DNA of 64,000 nt from Phocaeicola vulgatus (lineage in GTDB: Bacteria > Bacteroidota > Bacteroidia > Bacteroidales > Tannerellaceae): positions 2,276,501 to 2,340,500 of the forward strand of contig CP091733.1 in NCBI GenBank assembly GCA_022009975.1, written 5' to 3'. The notes under the pieces were generated by a model, which worked only from the letters and a program-made list of their open reading frames with translations, was not told the origin of the DNA and ran no database searches. The translations under genes were made by a program, and so were the position numbers. This document shows, piece after piece, positions 10,560 through 21,861 of this stretch (the stretch's first letter is position 1; every line of letters begins with the position of its first letter).

Positions 10560-10870
10560 AACAAGTAAAGGCGGTGATGACAGAAGCCGCATGGGCTGCG
10601 ACCCGTACAAAGAATACGTTTTTCAGTGAGCGATACCATCGTATAGCCGCCCGTAGAGGAAAGAAGCGAGCCTTGATTGCAGTGGGACATTCTCAATTGA
10701 TATCCGTTTATCTCATATTGAGTACGGGAGCCCGTTATCATGAGCTTGGTGCACAATACATGCGGGCCAAGATAGAACAGAAACGAAAAGTGTATTTGTC
10801 TTCGGAACTTAAAAAACTGAGATATCAGGTTGCACTGACCAAAGCACCCTTGGACGCAGTTCCAAATTAG
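10560..10870 (+). pseudogene. IS110-family transposase C-terminal remnant
   Basis: The frame 10574-10870 encodes 98 residues resembling the C-terminal half of IS110/IS116/IS902 transposases: RIAARRGKKRALIAVGH followed by YLILSTGARYHELGAQY. A stop codon (TAA at 10566-10568) interrupts the preceding in-frame GNK. The catalytic DEDD N-terminal domain is absent, so this is a dead fragment. It sits among small repeats R3 and R2, marking an old insertion site. Confidence 0.65.
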
Positions 10871-11228
10871 CAAAATAGACCAAAGGCCAATCCTTACTGG
10901 AATTACCATAGTCCGAATATGAAATTGGTCTCAACAGTTAAGCACCAAAGATTGTGACTTATGTACATGTGTATGAAACTTTTAAATTCTTAACTGTTGC
11001 TATTTTATCGTTAGACACAATAGCCGCACTTATGCTATCATGAGTGCTAATCTTTCTTTTGTCTAAAACACTCGGTTTTATAGTAATTTTAAATTCGTCG
11101 AACTCACGTTTAATATGATATTTGAACGTAAGAAATACTTGGATGAACTTGTCGCAGGACGTGGTTGGATTGTTGGATCTGTTTTGGACAGGAATCCGCG
11201 ACCACGGAACACAGGAATGGGAACACCA
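10871..11228. other. Non-coding stretch with an ATPase N-terminal fragment
   Basis: No intact gene. At 11115-11155 the plus strand reads MIFERKKYLDELVA, resembling the first residues of the Bacteroidetes DUF4143-type AAA ATPases. Homology stops before any Walker motif. With the IS110 remnant it looks like residue of a past insertion and deletion. The rest shows nothing I can assign. Confidence 0.35.
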
Positions 11229-11229
11229 A

Positions 11230-11268
11230 AAATAAAGGGGAGTCCTTATCACAAGGAGTCCCCTTCGG
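11230..11268 (-). terminator. Terminator downstream of the EF-G paralogue
   Basis: On the minus strand a stem AAGGGGACTCCTT / AAGGACTCCCCTT is followed by TATTTTTGG. It lies 30 bases beyond the stop at 11298. Confidence 0.8.
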
Positions 11269-11297
11269 TTAGGATAAATGAATTTGATTTAAGAAAA

Positions 11298-13452
11298 CTA
11301 TTCTTCTGTCTGTGTTGCTTCATAAGCCTTCAGCAGCTTGTCTTGCACATCTGAAGGAACTAATTCGTAAGAAGCAAACTTCATTGTGAAGGAAGCACGG
11401 CCACCCGTGATGGAGCTTAACGATGTAGAATAGTTGGACAATTCCTTCAATGGAACTTTTGCCATCAGCTTTTCAAAGCCTTTTTCACTATTCATGCCCA
11501 TAATCAAAGCCCTGCGGCCTTGCAAATCACTCATCACATCGCCTAAGAAATCTGCAGGCACTGACACTTCCACATCATATACAGGTTCCAAAATCTTTGG
11601 ACCCGCTTCTTTAAATGCCGTACTGAACGCATTTCGTCCAGCCAACATGAATGAGATTTCATTACTATCAACCGGGTGCATCTTACCATCGTACACGCAG
11701 ATGCGGACATCACGAGCGTAAGAGCCAGTCAACGGACCCTGTTCCATCCTGCCCATGACTCCTTTCAAGATGGCAGGAAGGAAGCGGGCATCAATCGCAC
11801 CACCGACGATACAGTTGACAAATACCAACTTACCGCCCCAATCCAAGTCGATTGTTTGAGTATCACGAACGTTCATCTTATATTCTTGGCCTCCGAAACG
11901 ATAGGTGTCAGGAGCCGGCATGCCTTCATAATACGGTTCCACGATAAGATGAACCTCACCGAACTGGCCTGCGCCACCGGATTGTTTCTTATGGCGGTAA
12001 TCCGCACGGGCCGCTTTTGTAATTGTCTCACGATACGGGATCTTCGGCTCCAAGAACTCGATAGCCAATTTATCATTGTTCTCGATTCTCCATTTCAAAG
12101 TACGCAAATGGAACTCACCTTGGCCGGAAACGATTGTCTGTTTCAATTCTTTGGACTGTTCAACAAGCCAAGTCGGGTCTTCTTCACGCATACGGGTCAA
12201 AATCTCCATCATCTTCTCGGCATCAGCCTCGTTGACCGGCTTGATGGCACGACGGTATTTAGGATCCGGATATTTGATGAAGTCGAAACGATAATCACAG
12301 CCTTTGCCATTCAATGTGTTGCCTCTTCTCACATCTTTCAACTTGACCGTTGCCCCGATATCACCCGCAACCATTTCCGACACTTCTGTGCGAGTCTGCC
12401 CGTCAGTAACAAACAACTGGGCAATGCGTTCTTTCGAACCCCTGTCGGAATTCAGCAAATCGTCACCTGATTTCACTTTGCCGGAAATCACTTTAAAGTA
12501 AGAGACTTGGCCAATATGCGGCTCAACTGTTGTTTTGAAGAAGAACAAGCTGGTCGGCCCGTCTGCCTCCGGTGTCACTTCTACTCCGTCGGTCGTAACC
12601 GGACGTGGCATTTTATCTGTACAAGGAACGACATTCCCCAAGAATTCCAATGTGCGGCGCACACACATATCACGGCCTGAACAAACACAGAAGACCGGGA
12701 ACATATCACGGGTCACCAATCCTGCACGGATTCCTGCACGCATATCGTCTTCGCTCAATGTTCCTTCTTCAAAGAATTTCTCCATCAACACATCGTCATG
12801 CTCGGCAGCGGCTTCCACCAATGTCTTGTGCAACTCCATTGCCTTCTCTTTCTCTTCATCAGGGATTTCCAAAACATCAGGAACGCCACCTTCCGGTTTC
12901 CAGCGGTACATCTTCATCTTCAACACATCGACAACGGCGTTGAAAGAAGAGCCGCAAGTGACAGGATATTGTATTTGTACGACACGGCTGCCCCAGCGGT
13001 CCTGCAACTGTGAAACAGTGCCGTCATAGTCTGCCTTGTCATTATCCAATTGGTTTACCACGAAGATAACCGGTTTATGGAATTGTTCTGTATATCGGAA
13101 CTGGTTAATTGTTCCTACTTCCACTCCATATTGGGCATTCAATACCATCAAAGCCGTGTCAGTGACATTCAATGCGGAAACAGCGCCCCCGATAAAGTCA
13201 TCAGAACCCGGACAATCTATAAAATTCAATTTGCGGTCTTGCCATTCGACACTAAACGGTCGAGAACACAGAGTAACCATACTCTTTCTCAACCGGGAAA
13301 TAGTCGCACACTGTATTTTTGTTTTCAACACTGCCACGACGTTTTATAACTCCACCCTCGTAAAGCATAGCTTCAGCGAGAGTGGTTTTCCCAGAGCCAG
13401 AACTACCCAATATAGAAATGTTCTTGATTTCGTTTGTTTGATATACTTTCAT
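11298..13452 (-). CDS. fusA2: Elongation factor G paralogue, EF-G2 type (frameshifted)
   Basis: A translation-factor GTPase of about 718 residues, starting at ATG 13452 (MKVYQTNEIKNI). G domain: P-loop GSSGSGKT (residues ~16-23), G3 DCPGSDDF, G4 NQLD. Canonical EF-G has DTPGHVDF, and the catalytic His is replaced by Ser here. Domains II-V follow, with SGQGEFHLRTL and the C-terminal GRRALIMGMNSEKG. The frame breaks at about 13258-13265 (net one extra or two missing bases after VFSTV). Known biology: the Bacteroides thetaiotaomicron EF-G2 paralogue lacks GTPase activity and supports translation during carbon starvation and gut colonisation. Length and G3 change match that class, so I infer EF-G2 rather than the main EF-G. 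Confidence 0.85.
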
Positions 13453-13566
13453 ATTGAAATCAGGTATTAAAGGTAACACAATATTTATTCGCATCCCTCC
13501 CTTTTTGAGGTTTGCGACCGCAAATTAGCAATAGATATTTTTATAACCAATTTTTCCCTTATGTTT

Positions 13567-13582
13567 GAAAAACATGTTTTTC
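13567..13582. promoter_or_regulatory. Perfect 16-bp palindrome between divergent fusA2 and hemW
   Basis: GAAAAACATGTTTTTC is its own reverse complement. It lies in the 222-base divergent intergenic region and could be an operator. No known binding protein can be assigned from sequence. Confidence 0.35.
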
Positions 13583-13624
13583 AGCATTATCCCGTTAAAT
13601 ACTGAATAATGTGGATATTCTTAT

Positions 13625-13632
13625 TAATTTTG
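13625..13632 (+). promoter_or_regulatory. -7 box for hemW
   Basis: TAATTTTG matches TAnnTTTG and lies 42 bases upstream of the chosen ATG at 13675. The longer possible start at 13609 would lie upstream of this box, which supports the shorter protein. Confidence 0.5.
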
Positions 13633-13674
13633 TTCCCTGAATTAATTGATGTTTCCCTAAAAGAGTTGAGAATT

Positions 13675-14799
13675 ATGTCCGGTCTTTATATTCATGTCCC
13701 GTTTTGCAAGAAGAGATGCCTCTATTGCGACTTTTACTCCAATACCGACATGGGATATAAGAAATCCTATGTGGAATCGTTGTTGCAGGAGATGGAGCTG
13801 CGCCATTGCTATCTGGAAGATCCCCTCGAAACCATTTATCTGGGAGGAGGAACGCCGTCACAGCTTGGCAGCGGCGAGTTAAGGGCTATTTTTGAGGGCA
13901 TATCCCGTTATTTCCCGACAACGAAAGAGATGGAGGTCACTTTGGAGGCGAACCCGGACGACTTGACCCCTGAATATGTGGAAGAGCTTGCCCGGCTTCC
14001 CATCAACCGGGTCAGCATGGGGATACAGAGTTTCGACGACGCGGATTTGAAATTCCTCAACCGCCGCCACGACAGGGCAAAAGCCATCGAAGCAGTCCGC
14101 CTGCTCAAGGAGGCTGGTATCGGGAACATCAGCATCGACCTGATTTATGGGCTGCCGAGGCAAACAAGCGGTGAATGGTCACGCAACATCGATGAAGCCC
14201 TGAGGTTGGATGTCCCCCATATCTCCGCTTACCACTTGATTTATGAAGAGGGCACTCCCCTCTACCGCTTGCTGGAAGAGGGAAAGGTCACTCCGGTCGA
14301 TGAAGAGTCGAGCGTGGAGTTCTTCTCCCTCCTGCGGCACAAACTGACGAACGCAGGGTATGACCATTACGAGATTTCCAACTTTGCGAAACCGGGTTTC
14401 TACTCCCGCCACAACAGTTCCTATTGGAAAGGCACCAGCTATTTGGGATTAGGACCTTCCGCCCATTCATACAACGGGAAAGAACGGGAATGGAATCCAT
14501 CCTCCCTGCCCCAATGGATAAAGGGCATCCGGTCGGGCAAACCGGATATCGAATATGAGTCGTTGGACAGCGACACGGGATACAACGATTATATCGTGAC
14601 CCATTTGCGCACCATGTGGGGCGTGGACTTGGAAGCCATCCGGCAGCAGTTCGGGGAGGAGCGGTCGGCTTATCTCTCCCGGATGGCGAAAAGCCACTTG
14701 GAGCAAGGAAGGCTCAAGCAAGAGGGGGGAAAGCTCATCTTGACCGAAGCCGGCATTTTCGTGTCGGACGGCATCATGAGCGATTTGTTATGGGTGTGA
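13675..14799 (+). CDS. hemW: Radical SAM heme chaperone HemW
   Basis: A 374-residue protein starting MSGLYIHVPFC. The radical SAM cluster motif CKKRCLYC (CxxxCxxC) is at residues ~10-17, followed by LGGGTPS, the SAM-binding GGGTP motif. The HemW-typical EANPDDLTPEYVEEL and RVSMGIQSFDD and the C-terminal HemN domain are present. It was long annotated as oxygen-independent coproporphyrinogen oxidase, but HemW-type proteins bind and transfer heme and lack the CxxxCxxCxC form of HemN. The stop directly abuts the tamA stop on the other strand (palindrome TGATCA). Confidence 0.93.
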   Translation: MSGLYIHVPFCKKRCLYCDFYSNTDMGYKKSYVESLLQEMELRHCYLEDPLETIYLGGGTPSQLGSGELRAIFEGISRYFPTTKEMEVTLEANPDDLTPEYVEELARLPINRVSMGIQSFDDADLKFLNRRHDRAKAIEAVRLLKEAGIGNISIDLIYGLPRQTSGEWSRNIDEALRLDVPHISAYHLIYEEGTPLYRLLEEGKVTPVDEESSVEFFSLLRHKLTNAGYDHYEISNFAKPGFYSRHNSSYWKGTSYLGLGPSAHSYNGKEREWNPSSLPQWIKGIRSGKPDIEYESLDSDTGYNDYIVTHLRTMWGVDLEAIRQQFGEERSAYLSRMAKSHLEQGRLKQEGGKLILTEAGIFVSDGIMSDLLWV

Positions 14800-17117
14800 T
14801 CAGAAGGGATATCCGATAGCCAAATGTATGCCCAAGGCATCCTTGAACTGCGGGATATTGTAATATCCTTTCTTGCCTGTCTCGTATGGAATATGCAAGC
14901 CTATGCCGCAATCGACACGAAGGACAATGAAATCCAAGTCATACCGTATGCCCAACCCGGTTCCCAAAGCCAAATCCCTGAAACCTTCCCCATTTCATCT
15001 GCCCGCCATGCCGCTGGGGGTCGTTGTTGATCAACCAGATGTTCCCGGCATCCAGGGAAGGTCGCCCCATACAAACTGCCGAATATCGGGAAGCGGTATT
15101 CCAGGTTCGCCTCGAACTTCAAATCCCCCGTCTGGTCAATATAGCCATAGCGGTTGTCCGGGTCGGGACGGAAACGCCCCGGTCCCACGCTCCGGATAGT
15201 GAATGCACGCAGGCTGTTCGCTCCACCGATATAAAACTGCTCGCTGTAAGGAGTCGTATGGTTTTCCGCATTCCCATAACCATATATCACCCCGGCGCTC
15301 AAGCGTCCCACCAAATGGTGCCCCTTTGCCAACATCCGGTTGTAACGGATTTCCGAACTAACCTTTGTGAATTGGGAGAAGACATTTCCTAAAAACTTTT
15401 TATTCTCATCCCCCAATTTCTTTCCCGCCATCGCATAGAAGAGGCTGATGATATTACCCGACTGGGTGACGGAAGTCTGCCACCAAACATGATGGTTCTT
15501 GCTTTTCACCGGCGTGTCGTCATAAGTATAAGAATAGCTGATGGCAGGTATGAACTGGTCTTTCAAACTCAAATAGAGTGCCTTGTTGGCATCCGCAATC
15601 GAATCAAACGTGGCAGTCGTGTGCTGCAACTTGTTATATGTCAACCTGAACGGGGTGACCGAATGGTGGCTGGTCTCCGAACTTTGGAAATCCAAGGTCG
15701 CACTTCCCCCGAAAGAAAGCAGCTTGAAGAACTTCGCCCGGTTCATCTGGTCTGCGTCGATGCGGAACGTCGTGCTGGACGGATAGTGCAAATTCCGCTT
15801 CAAATATCCAGGGAAGAGCAATTGGGGAAGAGTCAATGTGCTGCTGATTCCGAACTCCCAGCTGTTCATCAATGCCGACTTGCCAGCGACACGCCTTTTG
15901 CCGGACTGCCACTCATAAGAGCCTTTTAACTGCACGCCAAACGTCTCCCCGCCCCCGAATACATTTTTCCTCTTCACACTGAAGATTGCTCCGGGACCTG
16001 TCTGGTCATTGCTCTTTGTCGTCACATTAAACTCCAGTTCGCCATCCAAAGGCAAATCAAAAGCCGAATTGACCCGCAAGTCCAACGTGTCGCACCTTCT
16101 GCTTGTGTCGCGCGGCGTAAACTGCATCTCGCTGTATTTGAATATTCCCAGACGAGCCAGATTCGTCTGTGCCAACTCCTCTTTTGTGCTGGAATAACGG
16201 TCTCCCCGCCGGAAAGGGATTTTCCGGTGCAAGACGGCAGGACGCACCTTCAGCTTGTTATGGTAGAGGATTTCAATGCCATTGTAATATAAAGTGTCAG
16301 TAAGCGGAGTCTGGTCATATTCATTCAGCGCAACCGTTATATTCCCTATTTTCCAAGAACGCAAAGCAGCCAAAGGGAGCGTTTCCGACGGGACGGCCCT
16401 CAACCACACCTTGCCGGGGACTTTGAAAGTATCCGCCTTGTAAGTCATGTATTCCGGGCGGTAGTAATAGAAGCCGTTGTTTCTCATATTGGCATAGATG
16501 CGTTGCCTTTCGGCTTCCAACTGGACCACATTGAAATTATCCCCTTTGTGAATCAACGTTTTCCACACTTCCGTCCGGATAACCGAATCTCTCCGTTGGC
16601 GACGGCGGGGATATTGTATCGAATCAATCGTATAAGGATCGCGCATCGTTATGTTATAGCGGACTTTCGCCTGTTTCGGGTCTTTCGCATTCGGCACAAG
16701 CTCATAAGAGGCATCGCCACGGAAGTAGCCATTCTCCTTTAGCAAGTTCTGCGCCACACGGACACGCACTTCCGGATTTGCATTTGTCATTAAAACAGGT
16801 TTGGCGGCAAATGTTTCAAAAAGCCACTTGCCCACTTTCCCCTCTTTATGCACCAAAGCATTATATATCCACAAGCCGAAAGGCAAAGGCAAACGCACAG
16901 TGGAACTACCCAGCAGGGCATTATTGGGAGGATAATCAAGGGCTGCCCGGATTTCTTCCAGCGCCGCTTCCCCCGCCTGCGTCGAATCCATCTCCTGCAC
17001 GACAACCTTCTCAATGCCGGTATAAAGGATTTCATCATCCGGCAAGTTCTTAGTGACAGAGCATGAAAACATCCCGACAAGCATTGCCAATCCTATCAAC
17101 CAATCAATTCTTCTCAT
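14800..17117 (-). CDS. tamA: Omp85-family outer-membrane protein TamA-like (frameshifted)
   Basis: Start at ATG 17117 (MRRIDWLIG), with a lipoprotein-like signal ending GMFSC. POTRA-like repeats occupy residues ~40-330 and an Omp85/BamA-type barrel fills the C-terminal half (FGVQLKGSYEW, YIGGANSLRAFTIRSVGPG). The last ~90 residues are scrambled by two single-base insertions, at 15054-15056 (GGG) and 14981-14983 (AAA). With these corrected the protein continues DAGNIWLINND ... LGIRYDLDF ... HLAIGYPF and ends at 14800, about 771 residues. With the overlapping TamB-like gene it should form an assembly/transport module spanning the envelope. Confidence 0.85.
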
Positions 17118-20100
17118 CTTTCTCCTCCTCGTCATCCTTTCCGGTTTTACCTTTTTAGCTCTTTTGAAAATAAACAATTCACGAAGACGGTCCATCTTCT
17201 TATGCAATACGATGCCGGCACCCGTCTCCGTCAGTTCGCCTTCCAACAGGCTCTCATAATCCTTGTTGTGGAACAGCTTGACATAGCGTGTGCCGCCCCG
17301 GTCCAAACGATACTCAACCGACACATTGTCTATAAACGGCTGGGCTTGCCCTTGGTTTATGTCCGCGCCCGTTGAGATTCGTCCACCTAACACGATGCGG
17401 ATGCGGTCGTTATAAAAACGCTTAGCGAAGCGGAACGAGTAATCGGTCCTCTTTCCCCCGCTTTCGGCATCGTCGTAGCTCTCCATGCCGAAGTTGATAT
17501 CGACAGTCTTCAAAGCACTGCCTGCAATACTGTTTATCTCACTCTGCAAGAAGCTATTCAAAGCAGCTCCCATGTCCAAGTTGGACTTTCCAGCCGCTGA
17601 TCCACCGCCCAAATACATTCCCGTCACCAGCATGCTGACAGCCTGCTTCGCCAACTCCTCTTCTCCCATGCGGGCCAGTTGTTCTTGTACTGAAGCATCT
17701 TCCGGTGCTTTCAATATGAACTTCAACCCCAAATTCTCCAGGGTCTGTGTCAACTGGATTCCAACATCAAAGTTGACCATCCTCGAACTGTTATCGTCCA
17801 ATGTGGCAGAGGTGCGGACCCTTTCCGTCGCTGTAATATCCATGCTTGGATTCATCACATCGCCCGTCCATTGCACATAACTGCCTTCCTGCACGTTAAA
17901 CTCCTTCAATGGGATGACAGGAAGTGTATATTTAATCGTTCCATCGGTCAACGTATAGCGGCCATTCAAAATCATATCTCCCATCGGGGTGTATTGGAAT
18001 GACAAATCCCCTCCTCCTTCCAGCTTCACATGATTGGACTGGTCGGGAGTCAAATCCGCATTGATCTGCACCGCCTGGTCTATATGGATGGTCATCAACA
18101 TATCCAAACCGCTCAACGGCAGCACGGAATAGTTGCGTTTCCTCATCAGCAAAGTGTCTTCGTCAAATGAAGTGAAAGAGACCAGACCCGACAAGCGGTC
18201 TTGCACGGTGAGCGGGGAATCGTGCAACACGTATGTAAAGTTCGTTCCTCCCAACAATTGCAAGTCCCCCCGCATCTTCAAAGACTCCAAAGGTCCCTTC
18301 ACCGTCGAGTTCCAATTCACAAACATCTTTCCATAAACCCAACTCTGTTTCGTCCGTTTCGCATTGAGGAGCTGCATATTCCGGGCATTCAATTTCAAGT
18401 CGGCAGTCATATTGGACATATCACTGAAATCAACCGCCCCATTGATGACAAACGGGTTTTCCCCGGAAGCGAACAATTTATACTTGTTGAACCATATCTT
18501 CTTGTCGTATATTCCTATCTCTTTGGAATCGAAGCGGACCGTCGTGTTTGCCATCTCCACAAACATATTGGCGGAGTCCATTTGCAGATAGCCTTGTATG
18601 TCGGGATTCCCCGTCGTTCCATCCACGGATATTTCCCCCAACAACTTCCCTTTCAGCTCTGCCATGCCGCCTGGGATAAAAGGGTTCAACATTTCCAAGG
18701 GCATCTCGGTGACGGATAGGTTTCCCATGATGCTATCCTGTTTCCCGTCACGGTAGTATAAAGATGATTGCACGAACTCTTCCGCATCGCGGAAAAAGTG
18801 CATGTCGAACTGGTGCTCGTTCTCCGATAAAGGCAAATAAACCGTACTAAGCAACAGGTCGCCCACCCGTTTCCCCTCGTAGAACAACGAATCGACATTA
18901 AATCCCACCGTCATGGTGAAGGAGCTGTCCGACGGCATATATTGGACATCGGCATTGAACATTCCGGAGACATTCGGCAAATAAGAGGAGAACACACGGG
19001 AGATCTCCTTCAATCTGATTTGCCCGAATGCCGCATTGACACGGTTCAAACTGCTATCCACCTCTTCGCTTGCGATTTCCAAATATGCGCCATTATCGCT
19101 TCGTAAGTCAAAATTCGCTTCCATGTTGTTCATATCCTGAATCCGGATATAATTGTCGGGGTTCAGCGTGCAATTACTAAATGCCAAAATAGGATTGTCG
19201 GGGAAGAAATGGATGGAAACGCCACCCGACTTCTCTTTCTCCACATTCGTGCCCATCAAGATGCCAACATTCCCTTTCCCGTCCTCCATTCGCAGCAACG
19301 CATCGAAAGAGCGAGTCCTTAACTGCCCTAACAGGTTCAAAGAGAATGGATCCTGCCTCTTGAACTTGCGTTTGATAACATCCGCCTGGTATAACAACCT
19401 GCCAATAGAATCCTCGGCAATCGCCAACTTCATGGTATCCAAAAGGAAAGTGTCACGCAAGAAGTTATGCACATGCGCATTCAAGCCGATGCCCTTTTCG
19501 GGGGAAACAAATGCGTCCACTTGCATCTCTTTGAAACCCATATAATGGATTTGCAAGAAGTTATATATCGGGTTGTCCCTCTTTGCCGTCAATTGTATAT
19601 GCGTTTCCGGCAACAACGGATGCAGCTTGTTCAAATAGATGGCAGAATCTTGTAACAACTGCCGGGATAATTCACCCGAGACAGTTGCCCACTGCTTGCC
19701 CAACCTCATCGGTCCCATGTTGCCCTCCATTTTCAACTCCAAGTCCCCGGCATGAAACGAGACAAAAGTCGAATCATAGTTGGTCCGGGTCTTCAGCACC
19801 AACGTTTTCGGGCGGGAAACACCTTTCACCGTGGTCAGTTCCCAGTTTCCCAAAGTCAAATCGGCATCATACTTTTCCTTCATGTCCGTCTCGGCTTCGG
19901 CAAATATCTGGAAAGACATGGTCAGAGGCACATCGCTTATGTGAAGGGATTCCAAGTCGATATGTTGCATATCGGCTATCAACATAGCTTTGATGCGCTC
20001 CTCCCTCAAAAAGGCATTCAACGAGGCATCCATCTTTGCCAAAGGATAATTGCTGTTCAAATCAAACAGCAGGTTGTTCTCCTTCAATGACCCTTTCATC

Positions 20101-21746
20101 GTGATGTCCGAAATAGAGGCTTTGCCATAACGCATATCTGATACCGCGCCCTCCAATTTCATCCACGCCAACGAGTCATAAGGATTCAATCCTTGGCCGG
20201 CAACTTCTATCTTTGCATTCATCCAATAGAGGGAATCGTTGGGCATGAAATGCACAGGCTCCAAGCTGTCTATGGCGAACTGGACTTTATAACGTTCATC
20301 GTGTTGGTCAAAAGCTCCGGACAACAGGATTTTCCCGTCGCCCTCCTTGAAAAGCAAATCCGTTTTGAACTGCTCCCTTCGCATCTTCGCATCTCCCGTC
20401 AATGTCATGTGGCGGGGAATGTTCCAATTCCCCCTCGACTCCTCAGGCAAATAATCCAACAAGAAGCCCAAATTGTCCGTGCGGCCCTCCAATGCCAAAT
20501 CCGCTTCTCTTTTGTCCGGCTTATGCAACCACACCCCGTGTCCTTTGGCTTCCAAATCAAACGCACCCGGCAAACGGATCTCCGCTTTCTCCAGTTCCAG
20601 TTTCTTCATATTTCCGTTGGCCTTGAGACACAATTCCAACTCTTTGTCCGGGTAGGCTTGGACGAATGACTCCGGCAAATCACCCAACAAAGCCATCACG
20701 TCATCCTTCCCGACTTTCCCGTCCAAATGGATGTTCAACTCCCCTTTCGGCTGTTTGTTGAAAGCCGTATAAGGTATGGAGATTTCCAAATCAATAGCCG
20801 TATGCGGTGTCAACAATGTCAATTCCGGCACTTTCAGAGAAGTACTGTCCCCTTTCACCTTGCCTTGGAATTTCGTCACTTCAAATCCGGAACGCTCCTT
20901 AAAGGCAAAGCGGTCTATGACCACGCCTAACTCCTTTCCGCTGTATAACAAAGAGCCTAAAGAGATGTTGACATCTGAAAGGGCAAGGTGGGAAGGGTCT
21001 ATTCCAGGCAAAGCCGCCTGCTCCCCAATATCGTAACGGATAATAGATTGTGACAACCTGAATGACTTGGCTCCATAACGGGAGTTGCCCAAATCAACTT
21101 TCCCGTCCCTCAGTTTCGCCTCTTGGATAAATCCTGCCACACGCATGGAATCTTGTGGAATCTGCAACGCAAGCGCCACCCTGTTCAAATCTATTTTATC
21201 CAAACTAAAAAGCCAGTTCAAGGGTTCGCTTGGCACAGTGTCCGGGCGGGATGTGGTATCTGTAACAACAAGCGTCAAGGCGGCATCCGTCAAATCCAAC
21301 TTGTTCAAGGTCGCCTTTTCGGAAGAGAAGCTGATCCTGTCCGCCTTTGCCAACGCAGACCGCACGCCTCCTTTCAAGACCATTCCCTCTATCAGATTAC
21401 CGGTATTCAATTTCAGTTGCTTCAAGCCGACAGATTCGACCAACAGCTCTTTGCTCAGCAAAGGCCACGGACGGATTTGCAATTGGAGCTCTTTTAAAGA
21501 GAGCAATGTATCCGCCGGGATTGTATCTGGCATGACCAACAGTCCTTGCACCTTCAATCGGATTGGAAAAGAAAGACGGATCCGTTCCATCTGGATGTGC
21601 ATGCCCGTCGCCTCGCTCGCATACTGCATGGCTTGCCTTACCGCGAAGTTCTGGAAGGAAGGAATGTACAAAAGAAGCGACACGATCATCGCCAATATTG
21701 TGGGTATTGATAAAAAAATTCCTATCCACTTAATCCATGTTTTCAT
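17104..21746 (-). CDS. tamB: TamB-like translocation and assembly protein (frameshifted at the C-terminus)
   Basis: About 1547 residues, starting MKTWIKWIGIFLSI at 21746, with one N-terminal membrane anchor and then a long repetitive beta-rich region (AsmA/DUF490-like, bridging the periplasm). The C-terminal TamB domain includes VQWTGDVMNPSMDITATERV and ends with DYSFRFAKRFYNDRIRIVLGG. In the raw sequence it reads straight into TamA as a 2303-residue fusion. Adding one base to the five-T run at 17152-17156 instead gives a normal acidic tail (GKTGKDDEEEKDEKN) and a stop at 17104, overlapping the tamA start by 14 bases. It is operonic with tamA; the promoter box is at 21769-21776. Confidence 0.85.
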
Positions 21747-21768
21747 ACGCAAACAGTAAAGTTCTATG

Positions 21769-21776
21769 CAAAGATA
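21769..21776 (-). promoter_or_regulatory. -7 box for tamB-tamA
   Basis: TATCTTTG on the minus strand, 22 bases upstream of the tamB ATG at 21746. It also lies outside the longer possible start at 21812. Confidence 0.6.
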
Positions 21777-21861
21777 ATGTAAAGCTTGATTTTTTACATA
21801 AAACAACTCCACAAACCAAATAGTTTGTGTTATTTTGCACGAAAAACAGACATTACTTAGG

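Noticed and set aside
14901..21812. A 2303-residue single protein combining TamB and TamA
   Set aside because: One base in a T run explains it; both proteins have their own normal ends, and the overlapping starts and stops match the usual two-gene layout.
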